Positions 55,536-63,361 of a stretch of DNA of 64,000 nt are shown here, in pieces (position 1 is the stretch's first letter; each line of letters begins with the position of its first letter). The translations under genes and the position numbers were made by a program. The notes under the pieces were generated by a model. It was not told where the DNA came from, made no database searches, and was given only the letters and a program-made list of their open reading frames with translations. Source of the stretch: Lunatimonas sp. (lineage in GTDB: Bacteria; Bacteroidota; Bacteroidia; Cytophagales; Cyclobacteriaceae); assembly GCF_020832325.1 (NCBI RefSeq), contig NZ_JAFIEU010000029.1:62001-126000 (forward strand). Reading direction: 5' to 3'.

Positions 55536-56963
55536 TTAGGTCAAGAGATCCAACTCCGCCTTGCCCAATCCATCCGGTGTGGTATAGAAGGGCCGCTTTT
55601 CGATTTCGTAATGTTTCTCAGGATCTATCCCCAACGCATGATACATGGTTTGATGAATGCTGTCTATCTTGATGGGCTTTTCAATGGTTTTACAGGGGCG
55701 CTCATCGGCTGTTTTTCCATACACGTGTCCACGCTTAACCCCTCCTCCAAACATCAGCATGGAACATCCGTCTGTAAAGTGACGGTGCATGCCGTAGTTT
55801 TTCATATCCTCAATGATATCCGGTACCTCCACCTGGTCTTTCACCTTCAGGTCGGGACGGCCCTCTGTAAGCATATCTCTGCTGAATTCACTCGCCAAAA
55901 TGATCATGGTCCGGTCCAGCCTGCCACTCTCGTCTAAATCTTTAATCAACTGAGCAATGGGGGCGTCGATCATTTTTTTCATATCTACCAGCCTAGTGTG
56001 GCCGTTTTCATGGGTATCCCAGCCGAAAAACGGCTCGTATTCGGTAGTCACACTGATAAACCTGGCACCCTGCTCTACCAGACGCTTTGCCATCAGACAA
56101 CCAAGCCCAAACTTGCCGGTGTTATAAGCATCGTATTTCTCCTTAGGCTCTTGACTCAAATCAAATGCCTTCGCTTCCGGTGAATTAAGCAGGATATAGG
56201 CCTGTTCCATGGAGCGCTTGAGGGATTCTTTTTGGTAGTCACTACCAAACTCACCCATGGCACTCTCGCTTATGAGGCGCTCGTACAGTTGATTTCTGGA
56301 TTCAAATCGTTTGGTGGACATACCCACTGGAGGACGCACGCTATCCAGCCCCCCCGTGGGATCCGGTATCAGAAAGGGACCATATTCACTTCCCAGGAAA
56401 CCGGCACTGTGAAAGGCCTTTAGCTCTTCGCCCTCGCCTACAGTAAATCGCTGCCCGATATTGATAAATGCAGGAATCACCGGATTCAATGGACCTAATT
56501 CCTTCGATATCCAAGAACCCATGTGCGGAACCAGCACCGATTGGGGCGGTTCGTAACATGTATGCCAATGGTATTGGTGTCGTGTATGCAAAATGTGGCC
56601 CAAATCTGCCGCCACGTAGGAACGTATCAGCGTTCCACGGTCTATGATCTGAGCGATGTTTTCCAATCCCTCTGAAAATTGAATACCGTCCAACGCTGTG
56701 GGAATGGAGGGAAAGGTACTCAATACCTCTTTCGATTCCATGCCTTTACGGAAAGGGGTGTATTTTTTGGGATCAAAGGTCTCCGTATGGGCCATTCCTC
56801 CTGCCATATACAGGAGAATAACGCTGTCTGCGGTAGTAGGCATGGCCTGCGGCGTGCGTTGGCAGGAGCTGAGCAAACCCGACAACGGTGCACCCATCGC
56901 CATGGTGGCCATAGCCGCCGCGCTGGTTTTTTTGAGAAAATCCCTTCTATTCCTAATCGTCTT
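55536..56963 (-). CDS. DUF1501 family exported protein (sulfatase/phosphatase-fold)
   Basis: A 475-residue protein starting at 56963 (MKTIRNRRDFLKK); an in-frame codon at 56993 would add ten residues that overlap the DUF1549 gene. The twin-arginine motif NRRDFLKK (6-13) signals Tat export. DUF1501 proteins belong to the alkaline phosphatase superfamily; visible marks are VILLYMAGGMAHTETFDPK (about 39-57), GLGCLMAKRLVEQGARFISV (about 291-310) and WDTHENGHTRL (about 320-330). It pairs with the DUF1549/DUF1553 protein, as is common in Planctomycetota and Bacteroidota. Biochemical role unknown. Confidence 0.9.
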   Translation of the reverse strand, partial: KTIRNRRDFLKKTSAAAMATMAMGAPLSGLLSSCQRTPQAMPTTADSVILLYMAGGMAHTETFDPKKYTPFRKGMESKEVLSTFPSIPTALDGIQFSEGLENIAQIIDRGTLIRSYVAADLGHILHTRHQYHWHTCYEPPQSVLVPHMGSWISKELGPLNPVIPAFINIGQRFTVGEGEELKAFHSAGFLGSEYGPFLIPDPTGGLDSVRPPVGMSTKRFESRNQLYERLISESAMGEFGSDYQKESLKRSMEQAYILLNSPEAKAFDLSQEPKEKYDAYNTGKFGLGCLMAKRLVEQGARFISVTTEYEPFFGWDTHENGHTRLVDMKKMIDAPIAQLIKDLDESGRLDRTMIILASEFSRDMLTEGRPDLKVKDQVEVPDIIEDMKNYGMHRHFTDGCSMLMFGGGVKRGHVYGKTADERPCKTIEKPIKIDSIHQTMYHALGIDPEKHYEIEKRPFYTTPDGLGKAELDLLT

Positions 56964-56989
56964 CATGAGGATGTCGATTTTTTTCGCTG

Positions 56990-59497
56990 TCAATAAATTA
57001 ACTGAAATTCCGGCAACAGAACAAGTGCCCAGAAGAAGTCCTGTACGGCCTCCACGGAAGGAGCCTCTCCCAATACCTCTTGGGCAATGCGATACTCCGA
57101 TTGTTGGGGATCGCGGGCAAGCAACTGCCTAAAGACCTCGTGAATCAGTATCTCCCCGTCCGGATATTTTTCCTTCCAACGTTCCGCTCCTTGGCGCAGG
57201 GCTTCGTTAAGCGTCACACCGTTGGTCAGTTCCAAGGCCTGAAGCAAGCTAGCCTGGGAATCCCTGCTGGTGGATACGATTTCCCGGTTTGGTCTGCCCA
57301 ACGCCTTTAAGAAATCATTGTTCTGAACCAGTGATGCACGGGGAAATTCCATTTTGGCCTGCTCTGAACTAACAAGCTGAAAAGGATTGTATTTCACCTG
57401 TTTCTCGTCAAACAAGGGGTAAATAAAGCTACTCACTGCATCGGAAAATTGCTCGGCCGTCAACCTTCTCCGCACCATACCTTCGAATACATAGTTATCA
57501 TCTACCAAGTCCAACGGATCATCAAAACTAATGGAAGGCTGTTGATAGGCCTTCGAAGTGGCTATAGTGCGAATGAGTCTCTTGAGGTCGTAGCCGTTGT
57601 CTGCAAAGTCGCTGGCCAGCCAATCCAACAGGTCCTGACTCCATGGTTCGTTGTCCATTTCATCTACCGGCTCTACCAAGCCCCGACCCATCAGTTGCTT
57701 CCATATCCGGTTCACAATCGTGCGGTACATCCGCCCATTGGCAGGCTGCACCAAGTACTCCGCAAGCTGCCGGAGCTTTTCCTCGCGGTTGGCAGTACTG
57801 TCTATGCTTCCCAGCTCTTCCCAGAGAAGCTTGGTACTGGCTTTTTTTCCGATGGGTGTTTCGCAGCGAGCTACCTCCAAGTCCTCTTCGGCAAAGATAT
57901 TTGCAAAGGCATAGGCCTCTTCCAACTTCCAATCACTGATAAAACTGTCGTGGCAGGATGCACATTTCAGGTTAAGCCCTAGGATCACCTGCCCCACATT
58001 TTGCGCTGCCTGCATTTCCGTCACCTGACTGGCATTTACATCTCCTCTCCATCGAATCCCTTCAATAAATCCCTTCGAGCTTTCATCGGGGTTCAATAAT
58101 TGCTTTACAAACACATCGTAGGGTTTATTATCCCGTAGGGAGGTATAAAGCCAATCCGTGATGGCAAACCTACCCCGTGTGATGTATCCGGTGCCAGTGT
58201 AATCATTTCGCAATGCATCGTTCCAAAAGGTAAGCCAATGAATGGCGTATTCGTCGTTTTTGGCCAACAGCTCATCGACGATGCGCTCACGTTTATCGGA
58301 ATTTGAGTCGCCAAGAAAGGCCTCATAAGCTTCAGGAGTAGGCAACACGCCCAAAACATCCAGGTAAATCCGTCTCAAGAAAGTTTTGTCGTCGATCGGC
58401 TGCTTCCATTTCAAAGATCTTTTGGCAAAATAATCATCCACCAACAGGTCCACCGGGTTTTCCAACCCTGCCTTAGAAGCAGGGAGTCTGGGCATACGTG
58501 GGGCTAGCTCTGCCACTCGGTATACGCTTTGGTTTTCGACGGCATCGGGCCAGGGTGCCCCTTTCTCCACCCACAAACTGATCACCGCTATTTCATCCTT
58601 GCTAAGGGTTTTCCCCTTAGATGGCATGGCATCTTTATGGCCAGCCGGCAGCTTTATCCTACGAATCAGGTCGCTAGATGATGAGTTGCCGGGAACAATC
58701 ACCGGACCTGACTCTCCGCCAGCAAAGATTGCCTCCTTGCTGTCCAGTCTCAGATCACCCTTGATCTTTGCACTGCTGTGGCAGTTATAGCAATTATGGG
58801 CAAAGATCGCCCGAACCTGACCGACAAGTTTAACTTGCTTTTCTTCCGAAAGATCCTCGGCCTGATAAGATACCAAATCGATATCCATGGCCACCGGAGT
58901 GTAGCTATTGTCCTCGTTCCAGGGCAACACGCTGGTGAGGTAGTCATCCCCATGGGTAAGCGAAGCACCAAAATGCCCCGCAAAAGAAACCCCAAAAGCA
59001 GCCACAAAAAGAACCGCTCGATAACCCTTCACTGAAGCTACGCTGTTTGAATCCTCCGTCTTTCTTAGCATGAGGTATAGCGGAATTCCCAACGCCGCAG
59101 TTGCTATACCGGCCCATTGGTGAATGACCAAGGTATCTCCCCCATAGCCTTCCACATTTGCCAATAAGATACCAAAAAGGGTTGAGGCAAAGGCTGCCAG
59201 AATTCCTCCAAGCACCAGCATTCGTATACCGGGTCGGAGTTTACTATGGAAGTTACCCAACGTAAAAAGCTCCAAAAAGGCAGCGAAGACCAGAAGACTT
59301 ACGGGAAAGTGGACCACCATGGGATGCAGCCGGCCCAGCAGCTTCCACAGCCAAAATGGCTCCCCGGAGGCTACGCTACCGTCATCTGCCCAGGCATTGC
59401 CTAGAAAACCTACGGTAAATAAAAGACCTAAACTGAGTATTTTCGGAAGTTCCCGCTTGATCGTTTCGGGGAAAGAAAGGCTGTTCATAACTCGCAT
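56990..59497 (-). CDS. DUF2231-planctomycete cytochrome C-DUF1549-DUF1553 fusion protein
   Basis: An 835-residue multidomain inner-membrane protein. Residues about 45-175 form a DUF2231-type membrane domain (LLGRLHPMVVHFPVSLLV, then helices). A cytochrome-C-like domain with the heme motif CYNCH lies at 236-240 (SSAKIKGDLRLDSKEA follows). DUF1549 covers about 355-560, with a second CASCH motif near 510, and DUF1553 about 600-800 (NGRMYRTIVNRIWKQLMGRG). The Tat-exported DUF1501 protein follows 26 bases later. The pair is thought to take part in a membrane redox process; the substrate is not known. An operator-like tandem repeat lies 119 bases upstream. Start could be Met1 or Met4. Confidence 0.9.
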   Translation of the reverse strand: MRVMNSLSFPETIKRELPKILSLGLLFTVGFLGNAWADDGSVASGEPFWLWKLLGRLHPMVVHFPVSLLVFAAFLELFTLGNFHSKLRPGIRMLVLGGILAAFASTLFGILLANVEGYGGDTLVIHQWAGIATAALGIPLYLMLRKTEDSNSVASVKGYRAVLFVAAFGVSFAGHFGASLTHGDDYLTSVLPWNEDNSYTPVAMDIDLVSYQAEDLSEEKQVKLVGQVRAIFAHNCYNCHSSAKIKGDLRLDSKEAIFAGGESGPVIVPGNSSSSDLIRRIKLPAGHKDAMPSKGKTLSKDEIAVISLWVEKGAPWPDAVENQSVYRVAELAPRMPRLPASKAGLENPVDLLVDDYFAKRSLKWKQPIDDKTFLRRIYLDVLGVLPTPEAYEAFLGDSNSDKRERIVDELLAKNDEYAIHWLTFWNDALRNDYTGTGYITRGRFAITDWLYTSLRDNKPYDVFVKQLLNPDESSKGFIEGIRWRGDVNASQVTEMQAAQNVGQVILGLNLKCASCHDSFISDWKLEEAYAFANIFAEEDLEVARCETPIGKKASTKLLWEELGSIDSTANREEKLRQLAEYLVQPANGRMYRTIVNRIWKQLMGRGLVEPVDEMDNEPWSQDLLDWLASDFADNGYDLKRLIRTIATSKAYQQPSISFDDPLDLVDDNYVFEGMVRRRLTAEQFSDAVSSFIYPLFDEKQVKYNPFQLVSSEQAKMEFPRASLVQNNDFLKALGRPNREIVSTSRDSQASLLQALELTNGVTLNEALRQGAERWKEKYPDGEILIHEVFRQLLARDPQQSEYRIAQEVLGEAPSVEAVQDFFWALVLLPEFQLIY

Positions 59498-59615
59498 TTG
59501 TATCGTTTGAGATTAGCCCGGAATATAAAAACAAATCCTATCATGAAATCGTTTCGCATTCCGACAATCCCCTATTTTTCCTAATATTACAATATTATCT
59601 ATTTTTAGCGAATAT

Positions 59616-59637
59616 ACCTTCCTGTACTTACCTGCTT
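59616..59637 (-). promoter_or_regulatory. Tandem-repeat operator copy upstream of the DUF1549 gene
   Basis: ACCTTCCTGT (59616-59625) followed by ACTTACCTGC (59626-59635) and TT. Each half matches the susC1 half-site at eight of ten positions, with identical spacing. It lies 119 bases before the DUF1549 ATG. Confidence 0.5.
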
Positions 59638-59701
59638 CTAGACAGGATCGTTTGAGTGGCAAAACACTGATTTCTACGGCACCTATGTTTTAAAGAAACG
59701 A

Positions 59702-60361
59702 TCAAAGGGTCTCTTGTGCCTGCATGATAGTCGGTCCGGCACTCGTGCCAATGCGGTCTGCTCCTGCGACAATCAGGCGGACTGCACTGGATAAATCCCT
59801 GATTCCTCCACTTGCCTTGATGCCTACCTGACTGGGAAGCCGGCTGCGCATCAAGCGCACATGAGCTTCCTTAGCTCCCTCCGGGGCAAATCCCGTCGAG
59901 GTTTTTACAAAATCCGCTCCCGCATCGCTGCAAATATCGCAAGCCTCCATTAGCTCCGAATCACTCAGGTAAGCGGTTTCTACGATGACCTTTAGCAAAC
60001 GTCCTTCATCGTGACAAATGGCGGAGAGCTTTGCCAATTCAATTTTAGGCCAAGGCATACCAGATTTAAAGGCCGTCAGGGACCAGACCACATCGATCTC
60101 ATCTGCACCGTCCCGAATTGCCTGCTGCGTCTCCTGCACCTTTGCTTCGGTGGTCGTGTACCCAAACGGAAATCCAACTACCGTCACTACTTGAATATCC
60201 AGGTCGCTAAGGTCGCGCTTCACCTGCTTTACCCAAAAAGGAGGCACACAGACACCCCTAAATTGAAAGCGTTTAGCCTCTAATACAAGCTGATCTATCT
60301 CCTGCAGGGTGCAGTTTGCCTTCAAGAGCGTGTGCTCTAGGTAACGGTTCAAGTTATGCAT
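59702..60361 (-). CDS. deoC: Deoxyribose-phosphate aldolase
   Basis: Splits 2-deoxyribose 5-phosphate into acetaldehyde and glyceraldehyde 3-phosphate, in nucleoside salvage. The 219 residues match DeoC. The Schiff-base lysine is in DFVKTSTGFAPEGAKEAHV (about 148-166), the second lysine in GIKASGGIRDL (about 180-190), and the N-terminal LEHTLLKANCTLQEIDQL is typical. It stands alone between the DUF1549 operon and a divergent RidA gene. The window has no other deo gene. Confidence 0.94.
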   Translation of the reverse strand: MHNLNRYLEHTLLKANCTLQEIDQLVLEAKRFQFRGVCVPPFWVKQVKRDLSDLDIQVVTVVGFPFGYTTTEAKVQETQQAIRDGADEIDVVWSLTAFKSGMPWPKIELAKLSAICHDEGRLLKVIVETAYLSDSELMEACDICSDAGADFVKTSTGFAPEGAKEAHVRLMRSRLPSQVGIKASGGIRDLSSAVRLIVAGADRIGTSAGPTIMQAQETL

Positions 60362-60585
60362 TCATCTGTTCAGTTCTGTGCCAATATAGCAAATCTAACC
60401 CAAAACACCATTCAACGTTCCCCAAACTTTGGTTTGTCCCAAAACGGCAACTAAACGACAAACACGCCAAAAACTGGTAATCACCAATAAGAGGCCCGAC
60501 ATGGTAAAGCATTTGCAGATACGCATAGAAAAGCATAAATTCACCGAATTTTGAATGACACCCTAAATCGTTTTGGGTATAAAGA

Positions 60586-60629
60586 CGAGCCTGTCTGCCG
60601 ACGAGGCAGGCGTCCCGATAAATCGGACC
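60586..60629. repeat. REP-like nested inverted repeat upstream of the exported RidA gene
   Basis: GCCTG ... CAGGC frames TCTGCCGACGAGG, and next to it GTCCCGATAAATCGGAC forms a second small stem. Together they occupy the leader before the ATG at 60663. The CTGCCTGTC/GGCAGACAGG type of core recurs in intergenic DNA of Cytophagales. Confidence 0.4.
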
Positions 60630-60662
60630 ATGTTCTGAACATTAAAAAACAATTATAAACAC

Positions 60663-61127
60663 ATGAAAAAAATCGAAAGAAGATCAACATTAAAGAAACT
60701 GTTCGCTTCATTGGCGGGCTTCGCCGGAATCAGTACCGTGGCTAGCGCACATTCAGAGACCGCCACGCCGGAAAAACAAGCTTTTAATATTGTGGAGGAT
60801 CAGGATGTACCCCTCTTCTCTGGATCCACCAAACTGGGCAACATGGTGTTTATTGCCGGTAAGGGTGCACATTTCGATGGAGACATCAAAGCGCATACCG
60901 ACCATGTGCTGAAGGAACTGGAAAAAGAACTGGTAAAGGCCGGTTCCTCTATGGAGAAGGTCTTGAAAGTGAACGTATACCTGCACGATCTGAACGATTA
61001 CAAGGGCATGAATGAGGTATTCAGGGGCCGCTTTGGCAGCAAACCTCCCGTACGTACCACAGTGGCTACCTACGGCGGAGTGCCTGGCGATTCCTTGGTT
61101 GAAATGGACTGCATTGCCTACATTTAA
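60663..61127 (+). CDS. Exported RidA/YjgF-family protein
   Basis: A 154-residue protein in which a RidA domain (about 45-154) follows a predicted export signal. The N-terminus ERRSTLKKLFASLAG (5-19) has the twin-arginine look, then a hydrophobic core ending near SAHSE. RidA marks are FIAGKGAHFDGDIKAHTDHVL, VYLHDLNDYKGMNEVFRG, and PVRTTVATYGG with the binding Arg; the C-terminal Glu of VEMDCIAYI is kept. RidA normally deaminates reactive enamines in the cytoplasm, so a signal is unusual. It lies directly upstream of two BASS transporters, spaced 33 bases. Confidence 0.85.
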   Translation: MKKIERRSTLKKLFASLAGFAGISTVASAHSETATPEKQAFNIVEDQDVPLFSGSTKLGNMVFIAGKGAHFDGDIKAHTDHVLKELEKELVKAGSSMEKVLKVNVYLHDLNDYKGMNEVFRGRFGSKPPVRTTVATYGGVPGDSLVEMDCIAYI

Positions 61128-61160
61128 TCTCTGAGATTACCCCCCTAAACCTACCTAGCC

Positions 61161-62276
61161 TTGAAAACCCAAAGACTATTCATGGGCCTTTTGATAGCTG
61201 CCCTGCTATTGTTTGTGATCGCACTACTCTTAATGGCTAGTGGCCAAATCGAATCCACAGGGCCCTTGATGATTGCTTTCTTTGTGCTTTTGGGTGTTGG
61301 GTTTAGGGGGTTTGATCGATTAAAAGGCTACACCTATACCACCATGATTTTTGCCGGTGTAGCGGCAGCCATGTATTACCCTCAGCCGCTCACCGAATAC
61401 GAGGGCTATTCCTTCAGCAAATTGATCACCCCACTAATCCAGATTATCATGTTTGGCATGGGTACCTCCATGTCTATCAAGGATTTTGTGGGTGTGGCCA
61501 AAATGCCCAAAGGAGTATTTGTGGGATTGGCTTCACAACTTACCATCATGCCGCTACTCGGGTTTACCATTGCCAGCCTTAGTGGTTTTCCACCAGAAAT
61601 TGCAGCGGGTATTATCCTCATCGGATGCACCCCGTCCGGCTTGGCATCCAACGTAATGAGCTACCTGGCCAAGGCTAATTTAGCGCTATCCATCACCATC
61701 ACAGCCGTAGCGACCATTCTGGCACCCTTCACAACCCCCTTCTTGATGAAAATGCTGGCGGGCACCTTTATCGCCATAGACGTGTGGGACATGATGTGGA
61801 GCATCGTTAAGATGGTCATCTTTCCCATCGGGGGAGGGCTGCTCTTCAACCGCTTTTTGAGTGGCAAAGCCAAATGGCTGGACGACGCCATGCCCTTGGT
61901 TTCTATGATAGGTATTGGTATCATCATTACCATCATCACTGCTGCAGGCAGGGATAGCTTGCTGGAAATAGGCGGAATCCTCATCGTTTTGGTGATGATT
62001 CACAACTTGATGGGGTATAACCTAGGGTACTGGATCAGCAGGTTGCTACGGTTGGATGAAAAAGATTGCCGAACCATCGCCCTAGAGGTGGGCATGCAAA
62101 ACGGTGGCCTAGCGTCTGGGTTGGCCAACGAAATGGGCAAAGCAGCGACCGTGGGATTGGCACCAGCAGTTTTCGGGCCACTCATGAACATTACCGGATC
62201 CGTGTTGGCATCGTACTGGCACCGAAAACCCCCGCTCGAAAAACCCGCTAAAAAAGTACCCGGCGATAATCCGTGA
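61161..62276 (+). CDS. BASS-family transporter 1 (bile acid:sodium symporter-like)
   Basis: A 371-residue inner-membrane transporter with about ten helices, starting at a TTG 33 bases after the RidA gene. Family marks are FGMGTSMSIKDFVGVAKMPKG (about 92-112), GCTPSGLASNVMSYLAKANLALSITIT (about 155-180) and EVGMQNGGLASGLANEMGKAA (about 310-330), where the crossing helices lie. It ends with MNITGSVLASYWHRKPP. The substrate is unknown; family members move bile acids, pantothenate or keto acids with sodium. Its stop overlaps the next gene's GTG start by 4 bases. Confidence 0.9.
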   Translation: MKTQRLFMGLLIAALLLFVIALLLMASGQIESTGPLMIAFFVLLGVGFRGFDRLKGYTYTTMIFAGVAAAMYYPQPLTEYEGYSFSKLITPLIQIIMFGMGTSMSIKDFVGVAKMPKGVFVGLASQLTIMPLLGFTIASLSGFPPEIAAGIILIGCTPSGLASNVMSYLAKANLALSITITAVATILAPFTTPFLMKMLAGTFIAIDVWDMMWSIVKMVIFPIGGGLLFNRFLSGKAKWLDDAMPLVSMIGIGIIITIITAAGRDSLLEIGGILIVLVMIHNLMGYNLGYWISRLLRLDEKDCRTIALEVGMQNGGLASGLANEMGKAATVGLAPAVFGPLMNITGSVLASYWHRKPPLEKPAKKVPGDNP

Positions 62277-63361
62277 GAAACCAGCCTGTTTTTGCGTATT
62301 TTTCCGGACTGGCAGCCGTTGGACTGCTCCTTTCCATTTTTCCCCTGCCTTTTGTTCCCCTCGATCAGCGGGGGCCTTCACTGATTTTCGCGCTGTGCTG
62401 CTTGGGTGTGGCCTTTTACCACCATGATCGATTCAAAGGCTATGTATACACCTTGATGATACTGGCCGCTGCTGCACTTGCCCTGCTGTATCCCGAGCCA
62501 TTTATAGCCTATAAAGGCTATCAGCTAAACCAATTGATCATCCCTATGCTCCAATTTATCATGTTCGGCATGGGTTCTTCCATGACGGTACGTGACTTTG
62601 TTGGCGTAGTAAAAATGCCCGAAGGGGTAGGTATAGGGCTGACATGCCAGCTAAGTTTGATGCCACTTTCTGGATTTTTGATTGCCAAGTGGAGCGGCAT
62701 GCCCCCGGAGATTGCCGCAGGAATCATCTTGGTGGGTTGCTCGCCGAGTGGCGTGGCTTCCAATGTGATCAGCTACCTCGCAAAGGCTAACCTCGCGCTG
62801 TCCATCACGCTAACGGCGGTTTCCACGTTATTGGCTCCCTTCACTACTCCCCTCCTTATGAAATTACTCGCTGGAGAGTATGTGGCCATACAGGTTTCAG
62901 ATATGATGTGGACCATTTTCAAACTGGTCATCTTCCCGGTGGTGGGCGGACTGGCGTTTAACCACCTGATGCGCCAACGCGCAGCTTGGATTCAGCGCAT
63001 CATGCCTACTGCCTCTATGGTCGTAATCGCCTGTGTGATCGTATTGATCACCGCATCCGGGAGGGACAACTTTCTGGCACTGGGAGTTGCCTTGACTTTC
63101 TGGGTTCTTCTACACAATGTGCTAGGGTACAACTTGGGGTATTTCTCGAGCAGATTTTTTGGGCTATCCGAAAGAGATAGCCGTACCATAGCCCTAGAAG
63201 TAGGTCTACAAAACGGAGGCATGGCCGGTGGATTGGCCAAGGAAATGGGTAAATTGGCTACGGTAGGATTGGCTCCTGCCATCTTCAGTGTACTTCAAAA
63301 CATTACTGGATCCGTATTGGCCTCTTACTGGCACCGAAAGCCGCCGAAGGTCAACGATTGA
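62273..63361 (+). CDS. BASS-family transporter 2, paralogue of the preceding gene
   Basis: A 362-residue transporter with the same topology and closely matched motifs, including GCSPSGVASNVISYLAKANLALSITLT and EVGLQNGGMAGGLAKEMGKLATVG, and the same 15-residue tail ITGSVLASYWHRKPP. It begins at a GTG that overlaps the stop codon of the first copy by 4 bases, so translation is probably coupled. A tandem duplication is the likely origin. It converges on the VCBS gene with an 11-base overlap at 63351-63361. Confidence 0.9.
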   Translation: MRNQPVFAYFSGLAAVGLLLSIFPLPFVPLDQRGPSLIFALCCLGVAFYHHDRFKGYVYTLMILAAAALALLYPEPFIAYKGYQLNQLIIPMLQFIMFGMGSSMTVRDFVGVVKMPEGVGIGLTCQLSLMPLSGFLIAKWSGMPPEIAAGIILVGCSPSGVASNVISYLAKANLALSITLTAVSTLLAPFTTPLLMKLLAGEYVAIQVSDMMWTIFKLVIFPVVGGLAFNHLMRQRAAWIQRIMPTASMVVIACVIVLITASGRDNFLALGVALTFWVLLHNVLGYNLGYFSSRFFGLSERDSRTIALEVGLQNGGMAGGLAKEMGKLATVGLAPAIFSVLQNITGSVLASYWHRKPPKVND

